A stretch of DNA of 64,000 bases from Paracrocinitomix sp040880585 (GTDB lineage: Bacteria; Bacteroidota; Bacteroidia; Flavobacteriales_D; Crocinitomicaceae), in NCBI GenBank assembly GCA_040880585.1, contig JBBDID010000035.1, positions 62,001 to 126,000 on the forward strand, written 5' to 3'. The notes beneath the pieces are model-generated. The model was not told the origin of the DNA. It saw only the letters and a list, made by a program, of their open reading frames with translations, and searched no databases. This document shows, piece after piece, positions 43,597 to 53,670 of this stretch (positions within the stretch are counted from its first letter, which is position 1; every line of letters starts with the position of its first letter). A program made the position numbers and the translations under genes.

Positions 43597-45729
43597 TTAC
43601 TCAATTAATTCAAGATCAATTTGTTTTCTGGCGAGGGAAACACTCAGTACGCGTACTTTGAGGCGATCACCCAGGTTAAATTCTTCTCCGCTTTTGGTTC
43701 CGTAAATCACATATTTTTTCTCATCAAACTGATAGTGCTCATTGCCCATATCCTTCAGGGAGATCATTCCTTCACAATAATTTTCTTCCAACTCAACATA
43801 AATTCCCCAATCTGTTAATCCGGTAATGATCCCTGAAAATATTTCCCCTTCTTTATCTTCCAGATATAAGGCCTGAAAATATTTTTTAGAGGCTCTTTCT
43901 GCTTCTACAGCCCTGCGTTCTGTAATTGAAATATGATTAGCGGTGGCTGTTAATCCAGGGTACTGTTTTTTTACTTTATGGATTTCATTGAATAATATGC
44001 GGTGTACAATGAGGTCTGCATATCTTCGAATCGGTGAGGTAAAATGTGCATAATAGTCAAACCCCAAACCAAAGTGTCCAATATTGTCGGTGTCGTACAC
44101 GGCCTTAGACATAGACTTTATGGCCATTTGCTGAATCATGTCAAACTCTGTTTCTCCTTTCATCTCTTCAAAAAGTTTGTTCATCCGCTGTGCGATCTCC
44201 ATTTCATTTTTATACGAAAAGTTTTTTCCAAACTTTGAAGCAAAGACGGCAAACTGCTCCACTTTTTGCATATCCGGCTTATCATGAACTCTGTAAACAA
44301 GTGGTGAAGGATTTTTCTTTTTTACGTCTCCAACAAATCGAGCCACTCTTCTGTTTGCCAAAAGCATAAACTCTTCCACTAATTTATTGGCATCCTGAGA
44401 TGTTTTTTTGAAAATCTCTATGGGTTTTCCTTCATTATCCAACTCAAAACGCAATTCCGCTCCGTGAATTTCTAATGCGCCCGCTGCCATTCTTTTTTTT
44501 CTAAGTTCTTTAGCAATCTGATCCAGGGTTCTTAATTCTTTTGCATATTGTTGTTCATTAGCTGTTGATGTGATAATGTCCTGTGCTTCTTCATAAACAA
44601 ATCTTCGGTCTGAATTGATCACCGTTTTACCAAACCATTCATCTTTGATTTCTCCATCTGCTTTTAGCTCAAAGACAGCAGAAAAAGCAAACTTATCTTC
44701 ATTGGGGCGAAGCGAACAAACGCCATTTGAGAGATGTTCCGGCAACATGGGGATTACTCTATCTACCAGATAAACTGAGTTCCCTCTTTCTTTTGCTTCC
44801 ACATCCAGAGCACTTCCTTCTACTACGTAATGGCTTACGTCTGCAATGTGAATTCCAATGCGAGTCCGCCCATTGTCCAGAAACTCTATAGAAAGCGCAT
44901 CATCAAAATCTTTTGCATCCACAGGATCAATCGTCAGTGTAAGAATTTTTCTAAAATCTCTTCTTCTGGCAATTTCATCCTCCGGTAGCTCCATAGACAC
45001 CTGATTGGCTTCACGTAAAACTTCCTCAGGAAAAGAGTAGCTAATGCCGTATGCCGTTAAAATCGCTTTCATTTCAGCCTCGTTAGACTCCGGTTTTCCA
45101 AGGATCTCAACAATTTTTCCAAAGGGGTTTTTGGCGGAATCGGGCCAATCGATAATTCTGGCAACGGCTTTATAACCGGATTCTGATGTTTTGATCTGTG
45201 ATCCTGAAATAAATAAATCCACATTGATTTTGGGGTCATCCGGAATTAAAAATGAAAAGTGTTCCTGTACATCCAGCGTTCCAACAATCAACCGTTGATC
45301 CTGATTCTTTACCTGAACCACTTTGCCTTCTGGCTTTCTTCCTCGTCCCTTTACCAATTCTATTACTACTCTATCCCCGTTTAATGCTTTTCCCAAATTT
45401 TTCTCTGCAACAAAGATATCGTCCTTAACCTCATCAGAAATTACATATCCCGAACCATTTCTGGAAACATCTAATACGCCTTCAATTTGCTTTGATCCTC
45501 CTGATGATTTAAACTTTCCCTTTTGGGTTTCTTTTAAAATGCCCTCTCTGGCCATTCCGTTAAGCAGAGTATAAATGATTTTTCTGGCTTGATTATCAGA
45601 GATGTTAAGGGTGCCCGCAACCTGCTTGTAATTCAGCTGTTTGTTGGGGTTTTCGTCAAAAACCTTTAGTATGTCGTTTTTTAAACTGTTGCTTACTTTG
45701 TCTTTACTACTTTTCTTCTTTCTACTCAT
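43597..45729 (-). CDS. rnr: Ribonuclease R
   Basis: 710 residues. An N-terminal winged-helix region (NYKQVAGTLNISDNQARK) is followed by cold-shock domains, the RNB catalytic domain (DPVDAKDFDDALSIEFL with its metal-binding aspartates, then IADVSHYV) and an S1 domain (GIITGLTDWGIYVEL). It degrades structured RNA from the 3' end and helps in rRNA and mRNA turnover. Divergent from ferritin across a 79-bp gap. Confidence 0.95.
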   Translation of the reverse strand: MSRKKKSSKDKVSNSLKNDILKVFDENPNKQLNYKQVAGTLNISDNQARKIIYTLLNGMAREGILKETQKGKFKSSGGSKQIEGVLDVSRNGSGYVISDEVKDDIFVAEKNLGKALNGDRVVIELVKGRGRKPEGKVVQVKNQDQRLIVGTLDVQEHFSFLIPDDPKINVDLFISGSQIKTSESGYKAVARIIDWPDSAKNPFGKIVEILGKPESNEAEMKAILTAYGISYSFPEEVLREANQVSMELPEDEIARRRDFRKILTLTIDPVDAKDFDDALSIEFLDNGRTRIGIHIADVSHYVVEGSALDVEAKERGNSVYLVDRVIPMLPEHLSNGVCSLRPNEDKFAFSAVFELKADGEIKDEWFGKTVINSDRRFVYEEAQDIITSTANEQQYAKELRTLDQIAKELRKKRMAAGALEIHGAELRFELDNEGKPIEIFKKTSQDANKLVEEFMLLANRRVARFVGDVKKKNPSPLVYRVHDKPDMQKVEQFAVFASKFGKNFSYKNEMEIAQRMNKLFEEMKGETEFDMIQQMAIKSMSKAVYDTDNIGHFGLGFDYYAHFTSPIRRYADLIVHRILFNEIHKVKKQYPGLTATANHISITERRAVEAERASKKYFQALYLEDKEGEIFSGIITGLTDWGIYVELEENYCEGMISLKDMGNEHYQFDEKKYVIYGTKSGEEFNLGDRLKVRVLSVSLARKQIDLELIE

Positions 45730-45808
45730 TTGTTATTTATCTGCAATAAAATTATCAATAATTTCTCATCTAAAGGTCATCCATTCTCTATTTTACCTTA
45801 TTTTTGTT

Positions 45809-46351
45809 ATGATTAAGAATCTACTAAAAATTAAAGCTTTGAATAAAAAAATAGAAAACGTACTCAACAAACAAATTGCTTTAGAAGCAAGTTCATCTCA
45901 TCACTATCTGGCTATGGCTTCATGGGCAGAGTCAGAAGGCTATAATGGGACGGCAAATTTTTTATATGCGCAATCACATGAAGAGCGTGTTCATATGTTA
46001 AAACTCGTTCGCTTTGTCAATGAGCGTGGAGGGCACGCCGTTATCCCTTCCATTGAAGTGGGAGAAATGTCTTTCAAAACCTTGCATGAGGTTTTTTCAC
46101 AGTTGTTGGAGCACGAGGTGGAAGTCACAAACTCAATCAATGAGGTTGTGTTTTTGTGTTTAGAGGAGAAGGATTACACTACGCATGCATTTATTCAGTG
46201 GTTTGTTTCAGAACAGTTAGAAGAAGAGGCATTGGCTCGCACCATTTTGGATAAACTTAACCTTATCGGAGATGATAAGGGGGGGATGTATCTTTTTGAC
46301 AGAGACCTTCAACATTTTAAAACGGATTCTATTGCCAATCAAAGCGAATAG
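45809..46351 (+). CDS. Ferritin
   Basis: 180 residues from the ATG at 45809; the frame stays open to 45641, but that part lies over the 5' end of rnr. Di-iron ferroxidase ligands are present: E27 in IALEASSSHHY, the ExxH pair in SHEERVH, the Glu of LLEHEVEV, and EQLEEEALAR. It stores iron in the cytoplasm. It is longer at the N-terminus (LKIKALNKK) than most ferritins by about 10 residues. Confidence 0.92.
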   Translation: MIKNLLKIKALNKKIENVLNKQIALEASSSHHYLAMASWAESEGYNGTANFLYAQSHEERVHMLKLVRFVNERGGHAVIPSIEVGEMSFKTLHEVFSQLLEHEVEVTNSINEVVFLCLEEKDYTTHAFIQWFVSEQLEEEALARTILDKLNLIGDDKGGMYLFDRDLQHFKTDSIANQSE

Positions 46352-46396
46352 CACTTTGGCATACTTTTAGTACCTTGGGAAACAATTCTTTCATTT

Positions 46397-46936
46397 TTGA
46401 GTAAGAAACTATACATAGCGCTTGCCGTTTTGATTTTGAGCAGTTGGTCCATGCGTCCACCTGCCGAAACTCAAGTAAGGGACACACGGTCTCCGGTTAA
46501 GGCTTTGTACTTATATAATTTTGCGACCTTAATTGATTGGCCGGCTGATTATAGGAAGGGAATGTTTGTGATTGGTGTTTTTGGAGCAAAAGACGGAGTA
46601 TACGATAATTTAAAAATGAAATATGAAGGCAAGTCTTTGGGCAGCCAGGAGATTGTCGTTAAAAACTATCTTTCCACTTCTCAGATAGAAGAAGCCCATA
46701 TCCTTTATATTACTCCTATGACAAGTGCTCAACTTCCAACATTAAGCTCTAAACTGAGAGGAAAAAGCACTTTATTGGTGACAGAAAAGGATGGTTATCT
46801 GAGTAAAGGAGCCGCCATTAATTTTGTAACAAATGGCACTAGTCAAAAATTTGAAATCAGTAAATCAAATGCTAAAAAGCACAAGCTAATCATTGCGGAC
46901 AGACTTTTAAAACTAGCAAGCCGAGTAGAAGAATGA
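46397..46936 (+). CDS. YfiR-family periplasmic protein
   Basis: 179 residues from a TTG start; no ATG fits the leader (KLYIALAVLILSSWS). The YfiR/DUF4154 pattern is clear: VKALYLYNFATLIDWP near the start, FVIGVFGAKDGVYDNL, and AINFVTNGTSQKFEIS near the end. YfiR in Pseudomonas is a periplasmic regulator of the cyclase YfiN. Here the gene heads an operon with a phosphatase and an adenylate cyclase fusion, so a sensing role in that pathway is plausible. Its stop overlaps the next gene by 4 bp. Confidence 0.85.
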   Translation: MSKKLYIALAVLILSSWSMRPPAETQVRDTRSPVKALYLYNFATLIDWPADYRKGMFVIGVFGAKDGVYDNLKMKYEGKSLGSQEIVVKNYLSTSQIEEAHILYITPMTSAQLPTLSSKLRGKSTLLVTEKDGYLSKGAAINFVTNGTSQKFEISKSNAKKHKLIIADRLLKLASRVEE

Positions 46937-47949
46937 AGTGGGTTAGAAACATAACAGTAATTGTCTTCACAATTTTTGTGAGTGGGTTTGTCTATGGTCA
47001 AAGACATACGGCAACAGCTTATGAATATTATAAGAAGGAGCAATTTGACAGTGCACAATACTGGATTGATTCTGCCATTGTCTCTGATGAGCGTTCCAAT
47101 TCACAAACCTGGCAATTGCGCGGAATCATCTACAGAAAATTAGAAACTGCTGATAAAAAATCTTACAGGGATATTTCAATTGAGTCATTTGTTCAGGCTA
47201 AAAATCTAGATGTAGACGGTGTTTATGCAGAGAAGATAAATGATTACATGAAAAACACCATCATTCGTTATTATAATGATGCAGTAATCGCTCTTGAAAA
47301 TGGTGATTTGGAGGAGGCGGTTGATTCCTATAAATCCTATAAACTAAAAACTAAAAAATACTTGAGTCATCTCCAACAAACCTTTGAAAAAGAAGACTAT
47401 GAGTTTTATGACGTCATTGGAACAGCTTACCTTCATAAATCCAGACGCCTGGATGGTGAGCAAAAGGAGCAAGCCATTTCAAAAGCCATTCATTTTTGTG
47501 AAAAGGCGATTGCGGTTGATTCCAATCAGTTTTCTCCCAATTACAGTCTCGGCGTGCTGCATTACAATCGGGGAGCGGATTTTATTATGAATATGGACCC
47601 TCTCACCCCAATTGAAGAAATTCCGGAAATTGAGAAAAAAGCTCAGGACGGATTTAAAAAAGCCTTGCCTTACTTACTGCGAGCTCATCAAATAAATCCT
47701 GAACATACAGATGTAATTGAAGCCATAACCGGTTGTTACTTTGGGTTGTATGGCTCTAATGATGAGCAATATATGAAATATCAAAAAATCCTGGATGAAA
47801 AACGATTGCCGGAACTTCTTGAAAAGCACGAAAAGGATCCAAAAGACCGGGAAACCATAAAACAGTTGCTGCGTATATACTCTACTACCTTTGAAGATCA
47901 AGAAAAGTATTTAGAATTTAGCAAAAAATTAAATACCTTAGACGGATGA
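46933..47949 (+). CDS. Secreted TPR-like protein
   Basis: 338 residues. A leader ends near VYGQ. The rest is helix pairs with TPR-like spacing (AYEYYKKEQFDSAQYWID and ALENGDLEEAVDSYKSY). Probably a periplasmic scaffold. It lies between the YfiR-like gene, with which it overlaps by ATGA, and the phosphatase gene (10 bp gap), so it may connect sensor and effector; this is inference. Confidence 0.75.
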   Translation: MKWVRNITVIVFTIFVSGFVYGQRHTATAYEYYKKEQFDSAQYWIDSAIVSDERSNSQTWQLRGIIYRKLETADKKSYRDISIESFVQAKNLDVDGVYAEKINDYMKNTIIRYYNDAVIALENGDLEEAVDSYKSYKLKTKKYLSHLQQTFEKEDYEFYDVIGTAYLHKSRRLDGEQKEQAISKAIHFCEKAIAVDSNQFSPNYSLGVLHYNRGADFIMNMDPLTPIEEIPEIEKKAQDGFKKALPYLLRAHQINPEHTDVIEAITGCYFGLYGSNDEQYMKYQKILDEKRLPELLEKHEKDPKDRETIKQLLRIYSTTFEDQEKYLEFSKKLNTLDG

Positions 47950-47959
47950 TCATACATAA

Positions 47960-49789
47960 ATGAATTTTAGATTTACCATAGGAAAAAAAATAGGGACGGG
48001 CTTTGGCGTCCTTATTCTGTTTATAATCGTTGTGTTTGGGGCAACTTTTTTTGCTGTAAACAACGGTATTTCTACCTTTCAAAAAAATGACAAAACTTCT
48101 ACCCGACTGATTCAGGTTTTGACTCCGTCTAAAGAAAAGGTCACCCAACTTCGTATTCTGGTAAATGAATCTAAGCTTCTTGCCATTCAGTGGGTAGATC
48201 ATCAGGGGCGAAATGATGTCCCGGACAAGATTCGTTTAAAAACTTTAATGGAGCAAAACATTCCGGGTACTACAGAAGAGATACTTAAGCTTTCGGAAAA
48301 TTGGAAAAGCGAGCAAGATAAAATTCTCCTTCAAAAAGCAATTGGAAAAATTGACACCCTCTTTTTGTTTTATCAGGACATCATGGTTCTTTTGCCGGAT
48401 GTAGCGAGTTATGACGACCCCTTTAGCTCATTGTCTGCACGTTTTATTGTTGCTCAGGATGGAGATGTGCCGGTTTTAGCAGGAAAAATTGATCAAAATC
48501 TGCGCCACCTTCAAAATAACTTAGAGAAAAAAGAGTCAGATGCTTTAGGGAAAGTCAAGTCTTCTTCCGAAGAATCCAAAGAAAAGTTTGAACACCTTGA
48601 GTATTATTGGTATCTGGGAGGAGCACTGATTATTTTTGCTATTTTAATTGCTGTTTTCACAACAAACTCAATTGTTAAGCCCGTACGGTCTTTACGAAGT
48701 ATTTTACTTTCGCTGGGGAAGGGAATTTTTCCGGACACAAAAGTTTCCGTTCGTAATGACGAAATCGGAGATATGTCTGCGGCCATGATTGAACTGGTTG
48801 ATGGGCTTAAAAAGACAACTGATTTTGCCAATCAGGTAGGTCAAAGCAATTTTGATTACCCATATACCCCTTTAAGTGATGAGGATGTGCTGGGTCATGC
48901 CCTTTTAAAAATGCGGGATGAATTAGCAGAAACTGAGCGAATTCTAGAACAGAAAGTAAAGGAGCGTACAGAAGAAGTTGTCAAGCAAAAAGACGAAATA
49001 GAAACACAAAACACACGCCTGGAAGAACTGTACAAAGATGTTACTGACAGTATTCGTTATGCAAAACGACTACAAGATTCTATTTTACCCCCCCAAGAAA
49101 AAGTCCTGGAGATATGCCCAAATAGTTTTGTGCTTTTCAAGCCAAAAGATATTGTTTCCGGAGATTTTTACTGGTTTGACCAAATGGGCGGGAAATCATT
49201 TTGTGCCGCCGTTGATTGTACCGGACACGGTGTTCCGGGAGCATTTATGAGCTTGGTTGGTGCCAATGGTCTCAACGCGGCAGTAAGAGAACACCACACC
49301 TCTCAACCGGGTAAAATTTTGGATGAATTAAACGGCTTTGTAAGCGCCACCCTGAATAAAACCAGTGACGACAATGATGTGAGAGACGGAATGGATCTCT
49401 CTTTAATTGCTATTGATTACAAGCACTTGCAATTAGAATACTCAGGCGCCTATAACCCCCTTTATATTATAAGAGACGGTGAGTTTATTATTTTGAAAGC
49501 AGACAAACTTGCGATTGGCTCTTTTGAGCCAAACAGTAGCAGTTATAACACAAAAATATTTGATCTTAAGAAGGGAGATCAGATATACCTGTTCAGTGAT
49601 GGGTATGCTGACCAGTTTGGAGGAAAAAAAGGCAAAAAATTTCTTTATAAAACCTTTCGGGAAGAATTACTCCGCATCCATAAGTTGGCTGCCGAAGAAC
49701 AACGCAAAGAACTAAATAAAACCATTGTGAGCTGGCAAGGAGACTATGCTCAAGTTGATGACATCCTTGTCATTGGAATCCGCATTTAA
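47960..49789 (+). CDS. HAMP-domain SpoIIE-type serine phosphatase
   Basis: 609 residues. A first transmembrane helix (GVLILFIIVVFGATFFA, about 16-32) and a second (YLGGALIIFAILIAVFT, about 217-233) enclose a helical periplasmic sensor. A HAMP domain, a coiled coil and a PP2C/SpoIIE domain follow from about residue 370. Metal-binding acidic residues are in KDIVSGDFYWF, AVDCTGHGVPGAFMS and VRDGMDLSLIA. Such proteins dephosphorylate an anti-sigma-factor antagonist in partner-switching pathways. Five bp before the cyclase gene. Confidence 0.9.
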   Translation: MNFRFTIGKKIGTGFGVLILFIIVVFGATFFAVNNGISTFQKNDKTSTRLIQVLTPSKEKVTQLRILVNESKLLAIQWVDHQGRNDVPDKIRLKTLMEQNIPGTTEEILKLSENWKSEQDKILLQKAIGKIDTLFLFYQDIMVLLPDVASYDDPFSSLSARFIVAQDGDVPVLAGKIDQNLRHLQNNLEKKESDALGKVKSSSEESKEKFEHLEYYWYLGGALIIFAILIAVFTTNSIVKPVRSLRSILLSLGKGIFPDTKVSVRNDEIGDMSAAMIELVDGLKKTTDFANQVGQSNFDYPYTPLSDEDVLGHALLKMRDELAETERILEQKVKERTEEVVKQKDEIETQNTRLEELYKDVTDSIRYAKRLQDSILPPQEKVLEICPNSFVLFKPKDIVSGDFYWFDQMGGKSFCAAVDCTGHGVPGAFMSLVGANGLNAAVREHHTSQPGKILDELNGFVSATLNKTSDDNDVRDGMDLSLIAIDYKHLQLEYSGAYNPLYIIRDGEFIILKADKLAIGSFEPNSSSYNTKIFDLKKGDQIYLFSDGYADQFGGKKGKKFLYKTFREELLRIHKLAAEEQRKELNKTIVSWQGDYAQVDDILVIGIRI

Positions 49790-49794
49790 ATCGC

Positions 49795-52700
49795 ATGAAA
49801 AAAATTCTCCATGCATTTTTATTGGCTGTGTTGTGTATACAGGCATCCGCACAACAAAAAAGCATTAAGTTTGACTCCTATACGATTGAAGATGGGTTGT
49901 CACAGTCTCATGTCACCAGTATTTTACAAGATAAGTCCGGATATATATGGATCGCCACTCAAGATGGTTTAAATCGTTTTGACGGATATAATTTTGAGGT
50001 TTTTAAGAACGAAATCAACAATCCCTCTTCTCTCCCGAATAACTATGTTCATTTTATGCTCCTTGACAAGAGGGGAGATATTTGGTTTGGAACAAATCGG
50101 GGCATTGCAAAAATAAACCCACACAATGAAAATATCATCAAAATTAACCGCACCGAATACCCCCAATTAAAGGGATATATCTTTTCTCACCTTGCATTTG
50201 ATAGAATGGCGCGACTTTGGGCGCTATCTGAAAAACATGGAATCAATCTAATAGACATCAACACTACCCAGGTTGAAATCATCCCTAAAATTGGAGCTAC
50301 TACTGCTTTTTCTTGTTTGTATTCAGATTCTCATTACAACATTTGGGTAGGAACTAAATACGGACAAATTTTCTACAGCCCCTATCCGTATAAAGCATTT
50401 AAAGAAATTAAAAACCCCACTTTAGGAGCGTTAGGCGAAATCCATCAATTTTATGAAAAATCAACCGCTGAAATAATTGTGTCTACAGAAAGTGGTCCTT
50501 TACTTATCTTCGAGAATGAACACCTTAGCACCTTAACCTCGAAAGGGTCTCTGCGTTATATCAACATGAACTGCGCCTATGTAGAAGATTACAACAACAT
50601 TTGGTTAGGGTCTGCAGAAAATGGTCTTTACTTACTTAAAACGGATCAAAATCATCAGGAAAAAGTATATCGTTATGCAAAAAACCCCTACGATAACTCC
50701 AGTATAATTGACAACAATATCAGTTCGATTTTTGAGGACAACAATGGTATTATATGGGTGGGCACAGAAAAGGGTATTTCTATTTTTGACAAATACAAAC
50801 AAGGGTTTACCACTGTCTCTTTAAACAACAACCCCTCAGAGGGATTAGTGGATTATAATGTTTGGTCATTTGCAGAAGATAGCTTGGGAAATATTTACGT
50901 CGGAACAAAAAAAGACCTGACCATTTATTCACCTTTAGAGCAAAAATTTCACCATATCTATCGCCCGGATCAAGGGCAACATTATTTGTTGAGTATTTAT
51001 ATTGAAGACTCCTTTAACATCTGGTTGGGGTATGATGATGGTCTTTATAAACTAACCATTAAAGATCTGACAAAAAGTGATTATTTATTTGAAAAGATTG
51101 ATTTTTTCGAAGAAGAACACTCCTCGTACATTCGTGTTTATAGAATTATTGAAGCAGATGACAATCATTTGTGGATAGGTTCTCGTGCAGGCCTTTCTTA
51201 CCTAAACAAAGAAAGCCGACAATATACTTTTTATGAGTATTCCCCCGGGCAAAAAGGGATCGGTGAGGGATCTGTTAAAATTATTTATCGTGATTTACAA
51301 AACAATTTGTGGATAGTTACCAGTAATTCAGGATTATATAAAATAAAGCAAAGACAAGACGGGACACATTCTTTTGCACATTACCCCGTTAAAAATTATG
51401 GTGAAGAAAACGTACAAATCACCACTGTCCTTCAAACCGAACCCGGGTATATGTGGCTAGGCACTTACGGAGAAGGCCTACGGTTATTCAACCTAAAAAC
51501 ACAGGAAATCAAAAGTTATACAGAAGTTGACGGTCTGTCAAATAACGTGATCTACGGCTTGCTGGAAGATGGAGAAGGCAATTTATGGATGAGTACCAAC
51601 AAAGGTTTGTCCAAGTTCAACCCTCACACAGAAATGTTTACTACTTATTCTGTTAAAGATGGTCTGCAGTCTAATGAATTCAATACAAATGCTTATATGA
51701 AGTCATCAGAAGGCTTGCTATATTTCGGAGGAATTAATGGGTATAACATATTTGATCCCAATGAAATCAATATTAACCCCAATGCTCCTAATGTAATCAT
51801 CTCCTCTGTTGTACTATCACCAAAAGGAAGTAAAAAAAGAGAGGTAATTGCTGAAAATATTACTTCAGAAAAAACCATCAAGCTAGATTTCAATCAAAAT
51901 AATATCTCTTTTGAGTTTATTGCTACCAACTATTCCAATCCTTCAAAAAATAGATTTAAGTATATTTTAGAAGGTTATGAAGAAGAATATACTCATCTAG
52001 AAAACGAAAACAAAGTTCACTTCTTAAATATTCCACACGGTTCTTATAAATTAAAAGCTTATGCGCAAAGTTCTGACGGCATTTGGTCTAACCGCCCCAC
52101 TGTTATTAATTTGATTATTACTCCGCCTTTTTGGTTGACCTGGTGGTTCAGGATTTTAGCCATTTTACTGCTTATTATTCTGGGGCTGGTTATGTACAGA
52201 AGGAGAGTTGACATCATCCGAAGGCAAAAGGTAAGATTAGAGATAGAAGTGGTCAAGCGAACACGACAAATTACAGAACAAAGTAAGAAAATTCAGGAGC
52301 AGAAGAAGAAAGTAGAAATTCAAAAAGCAAAAATCGAACATCAAAATGAGCTATTGGAGAAAGAAAAAGAAAAAGTTGAACAACTGCTCTTGAACATTCT
52401 CCCGGAGGGAACGGCTGAAGAACTCAAAAACAAAGGGCGTTCAAAAGCTCGGTATTACCGAAATGTTTCTGTTATGTTCACCGATTTTGTTGGTTTTTCA
52501 AAAATTGCAGAAGACATGAAGCCGCAAGATCTCGTTCAACAACTTGACGGCTACTTTTCCAAGTTTGATGAAATTATAGAAAAATACGATTTAGAAAAAA
52601 TAAAGACCATTGGTGATTCTTATATGTGTGCCGGTGGTGTTCCTATTCGAAATAAAAGTAATGCAATAGAAGTTACACTTGCTGCCCTGGAAATTAAAAA

Positions 52701-53670
52701 CTACATGGCAAAGCTGTCACAGGAAGACAAACAAACCTGGAAGATACGAATCGGAATTAATACCGGTGAAGTAATTGCGGGGGTTATTGGCCTGAAACGT
52801 TTTGCTTATGATATTTGGGGGGCATCTGTCAATCAGGCGCAGCGAATGGAAATGCACGGGCAACCCGGGATTGTCAATGTATCCGGAAATACTTATGAAT
52901 ACATTGCTCCATATTTTGAATGTAGTTATCGGGGAAAAATACAAACCAAACATAAGGGAATGCTTGACATGTATAGTGTCAAAGGGATTAAAACGGAGCT
53001 TTCTGTGGATGACCTGGGAATAGCGCCCAACAAAAAGTTCTGGCAGATTGTAGACCTACATTTATACAGCTCAATCAATTACATGAAGGCAGAGCGCCAT
53101 ATTATGAAAATTCTTGAGCATCAGCTGTCCCCAAAACTACTTTACCACAGTATCAACCACACAATAGATGTCACAAAAGCTGTAGAACGCCTTGCTATTA
53201 TGGAAGGAATTACAGATGAGGGCTTGTTTTTACTTAAATCAGCAGCTACTTATCATGACGCAGGCTTTATTGAAAAGTACGAAAAAAACGAAGCAATTGG
53301 TATGCGATTAGCAAGAGAAATACTTCCAAAATACGGATATACTTCAGAACAAATTGACGTAATAGATGGTCTTATAAAATCAACAGAAATACCACAAAGT
53401 CCAACAACACATCTTGAAGAAGTAATGTGTGATGCAGACCTTGATTATTTAGGACGAGATGATTTTCATGAAATTGCCGATCTTTTAAGAAGAGAATTGA
53501 GAGAGCACGGTAAGTTAAACAGTGATAGAGAGTGGGATGAAATACAGGTTAAGTTTTTAGAGGCCCACACTTATTTTACTAAAAGTGCTATCAGATTAAG
53601 AAAACCTAAGAAACTTAAACACATTGAAGAAATTAAACACAAGTTAAAAACCTTTGATTACAAAGATTAA
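49795..53670 (+). CDS. Propeller-Y_Y_Y-adenylate cyclase-HD fusion protein
   Basis: 1,291 residues. A signal peptide is followed by two-component-regulator propeller repeats (IWIATQDGLNRFDG, IWFGTNRGIAKI; to about 690) and a Y_Y_Y domain (about 690-775). Then come a transmembrane helix (about 784-803), a coiled coil (805-870) and a class III cyclase domain. The cyclase has the metal Asp D897 in MFTDFVGFS, KTIGDSYM with the adenine-specifying Lys, and YDIWGASVNQAQR with the second specificity Asp. A C-terminal HD domain (about 1115-1250) carries His in HSINHTID, HD (1154-1155) in TYHDAG, and Asp in CDADLDYLGR. Thus a periplasmic sensor is joined to cAMP synthesis and perhaps to hydrolysis. Domain calls by motif. 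Confidence 0.88.
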   Translation: MKKILHAFLLAVLCIQASAQQKSIKFDSYTIEDGLSQSHVTSILQDKSGYIWIATQDGLNRFDGYNFEVFKNEINNPSSLPNNYVHFMLLDKRGDIWFGTNRGIAKINPHNENIIKINRTEYPQLKGYIFSHLAFDRMARLWALSEKHGINLIDINTTQVEIIPKIGATTAFSCLYSDSHYNIWVGTKYGQIFYSPYPYKAFKEIKNPTLGALGEIHQFYEKSTAEIIVSTESGPLLIFENEHLSTLTSKGSLRYINMNCAYVEDYNNIWLGSAENGLYLLKTDQNHQEKVYRYAKNPYDNSSIIDNNISSIFEDNNGIIWVGTEKGISIFDKYKQGFTTVSLNNNPSEGLVDYNVWSFAEDSLGNIYVGTKKDLTIYSPLEQKFHHIYRPDQGQHYLLSIYIEDSFNIWLGYDDGLYKLTIKDLTKSDYLFEKIDFFEEEHSSYIRVYRIIEADDNHLWIGSRAGLSYLNKESRQYTFYEYSPGQKGIGEGSVKIIYRDLQNNLWIVTSNSGLYKIKQRQDGTHSFAHYPVKNYGEENVQITTVLQTEPGYMWLGTYGEGLRLFNLKTQEIKSYTEVDGLSNNVIYGLLEDGEGNLWMSTNKGLSKFNPHTEMFTTYSVKDGLQSNEFNTNAYMKSSEGLLYFGGINGYNIFDPNEININPNAPNVIISSVVLSPKGSKKREVIAENITSEKTIKLDFNQNNISFEFIATNYSNPSKNRFKYILEGYEEEYTHLENENKVHFLNIPHGSYKLKAYAQSSDGIWSNRPTVINLIITPPFWLTWWFRILAILLLIILGLVMYRRRVDIIRRQKVRLEIEVVKRTRQITEQSKKIQEQKKKVEIQKAKIEHQNELLEKEKEKVEQLLLNILPEGTAEELKNKGRSKARYYRNVSVMFTDFVGFSKIAEDMKPQDLVQQLDGYFSKFDEIIEKYDLEKIKTIGDSYMCAGGVPIRNKSNAIEVTLAALEIKNYMAKLSQEDKQTWKIRIGINTGEVIAGVIGLKRFAYDIWGASVNQAQRMEMHGQPGIVNVSGNTYEYIAPYFECSYRGKIQTKHKGMLDMYSVKGIKTELSVDDLGIAPNKKFWQIVDLHLYSSINYMKAERHIMKILEHQLSPKLLYHSINHTIDVTKAVERLAIMEGITDEGLFLLKSAATYHDAGFIEKYEKNEAIGMRLAREILPKYGYTSEQIDVIDGLIKSTEIPQSPTTHLEEVMCDADLDYLGRDDFHEIADLLRRELREHGKLNSDREWDEIQVKFLEAHTYFTKSAIRLRKPKKLKHIEEIKHKLKTFDYKD

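Noticed and set aside
45641..45808. Ferritin N-terminal extension of 56 codons
   Set aside because: It overlaps the start of rnr on the other strand and the divergent promoter region; the ferritin fold begins after 45809.
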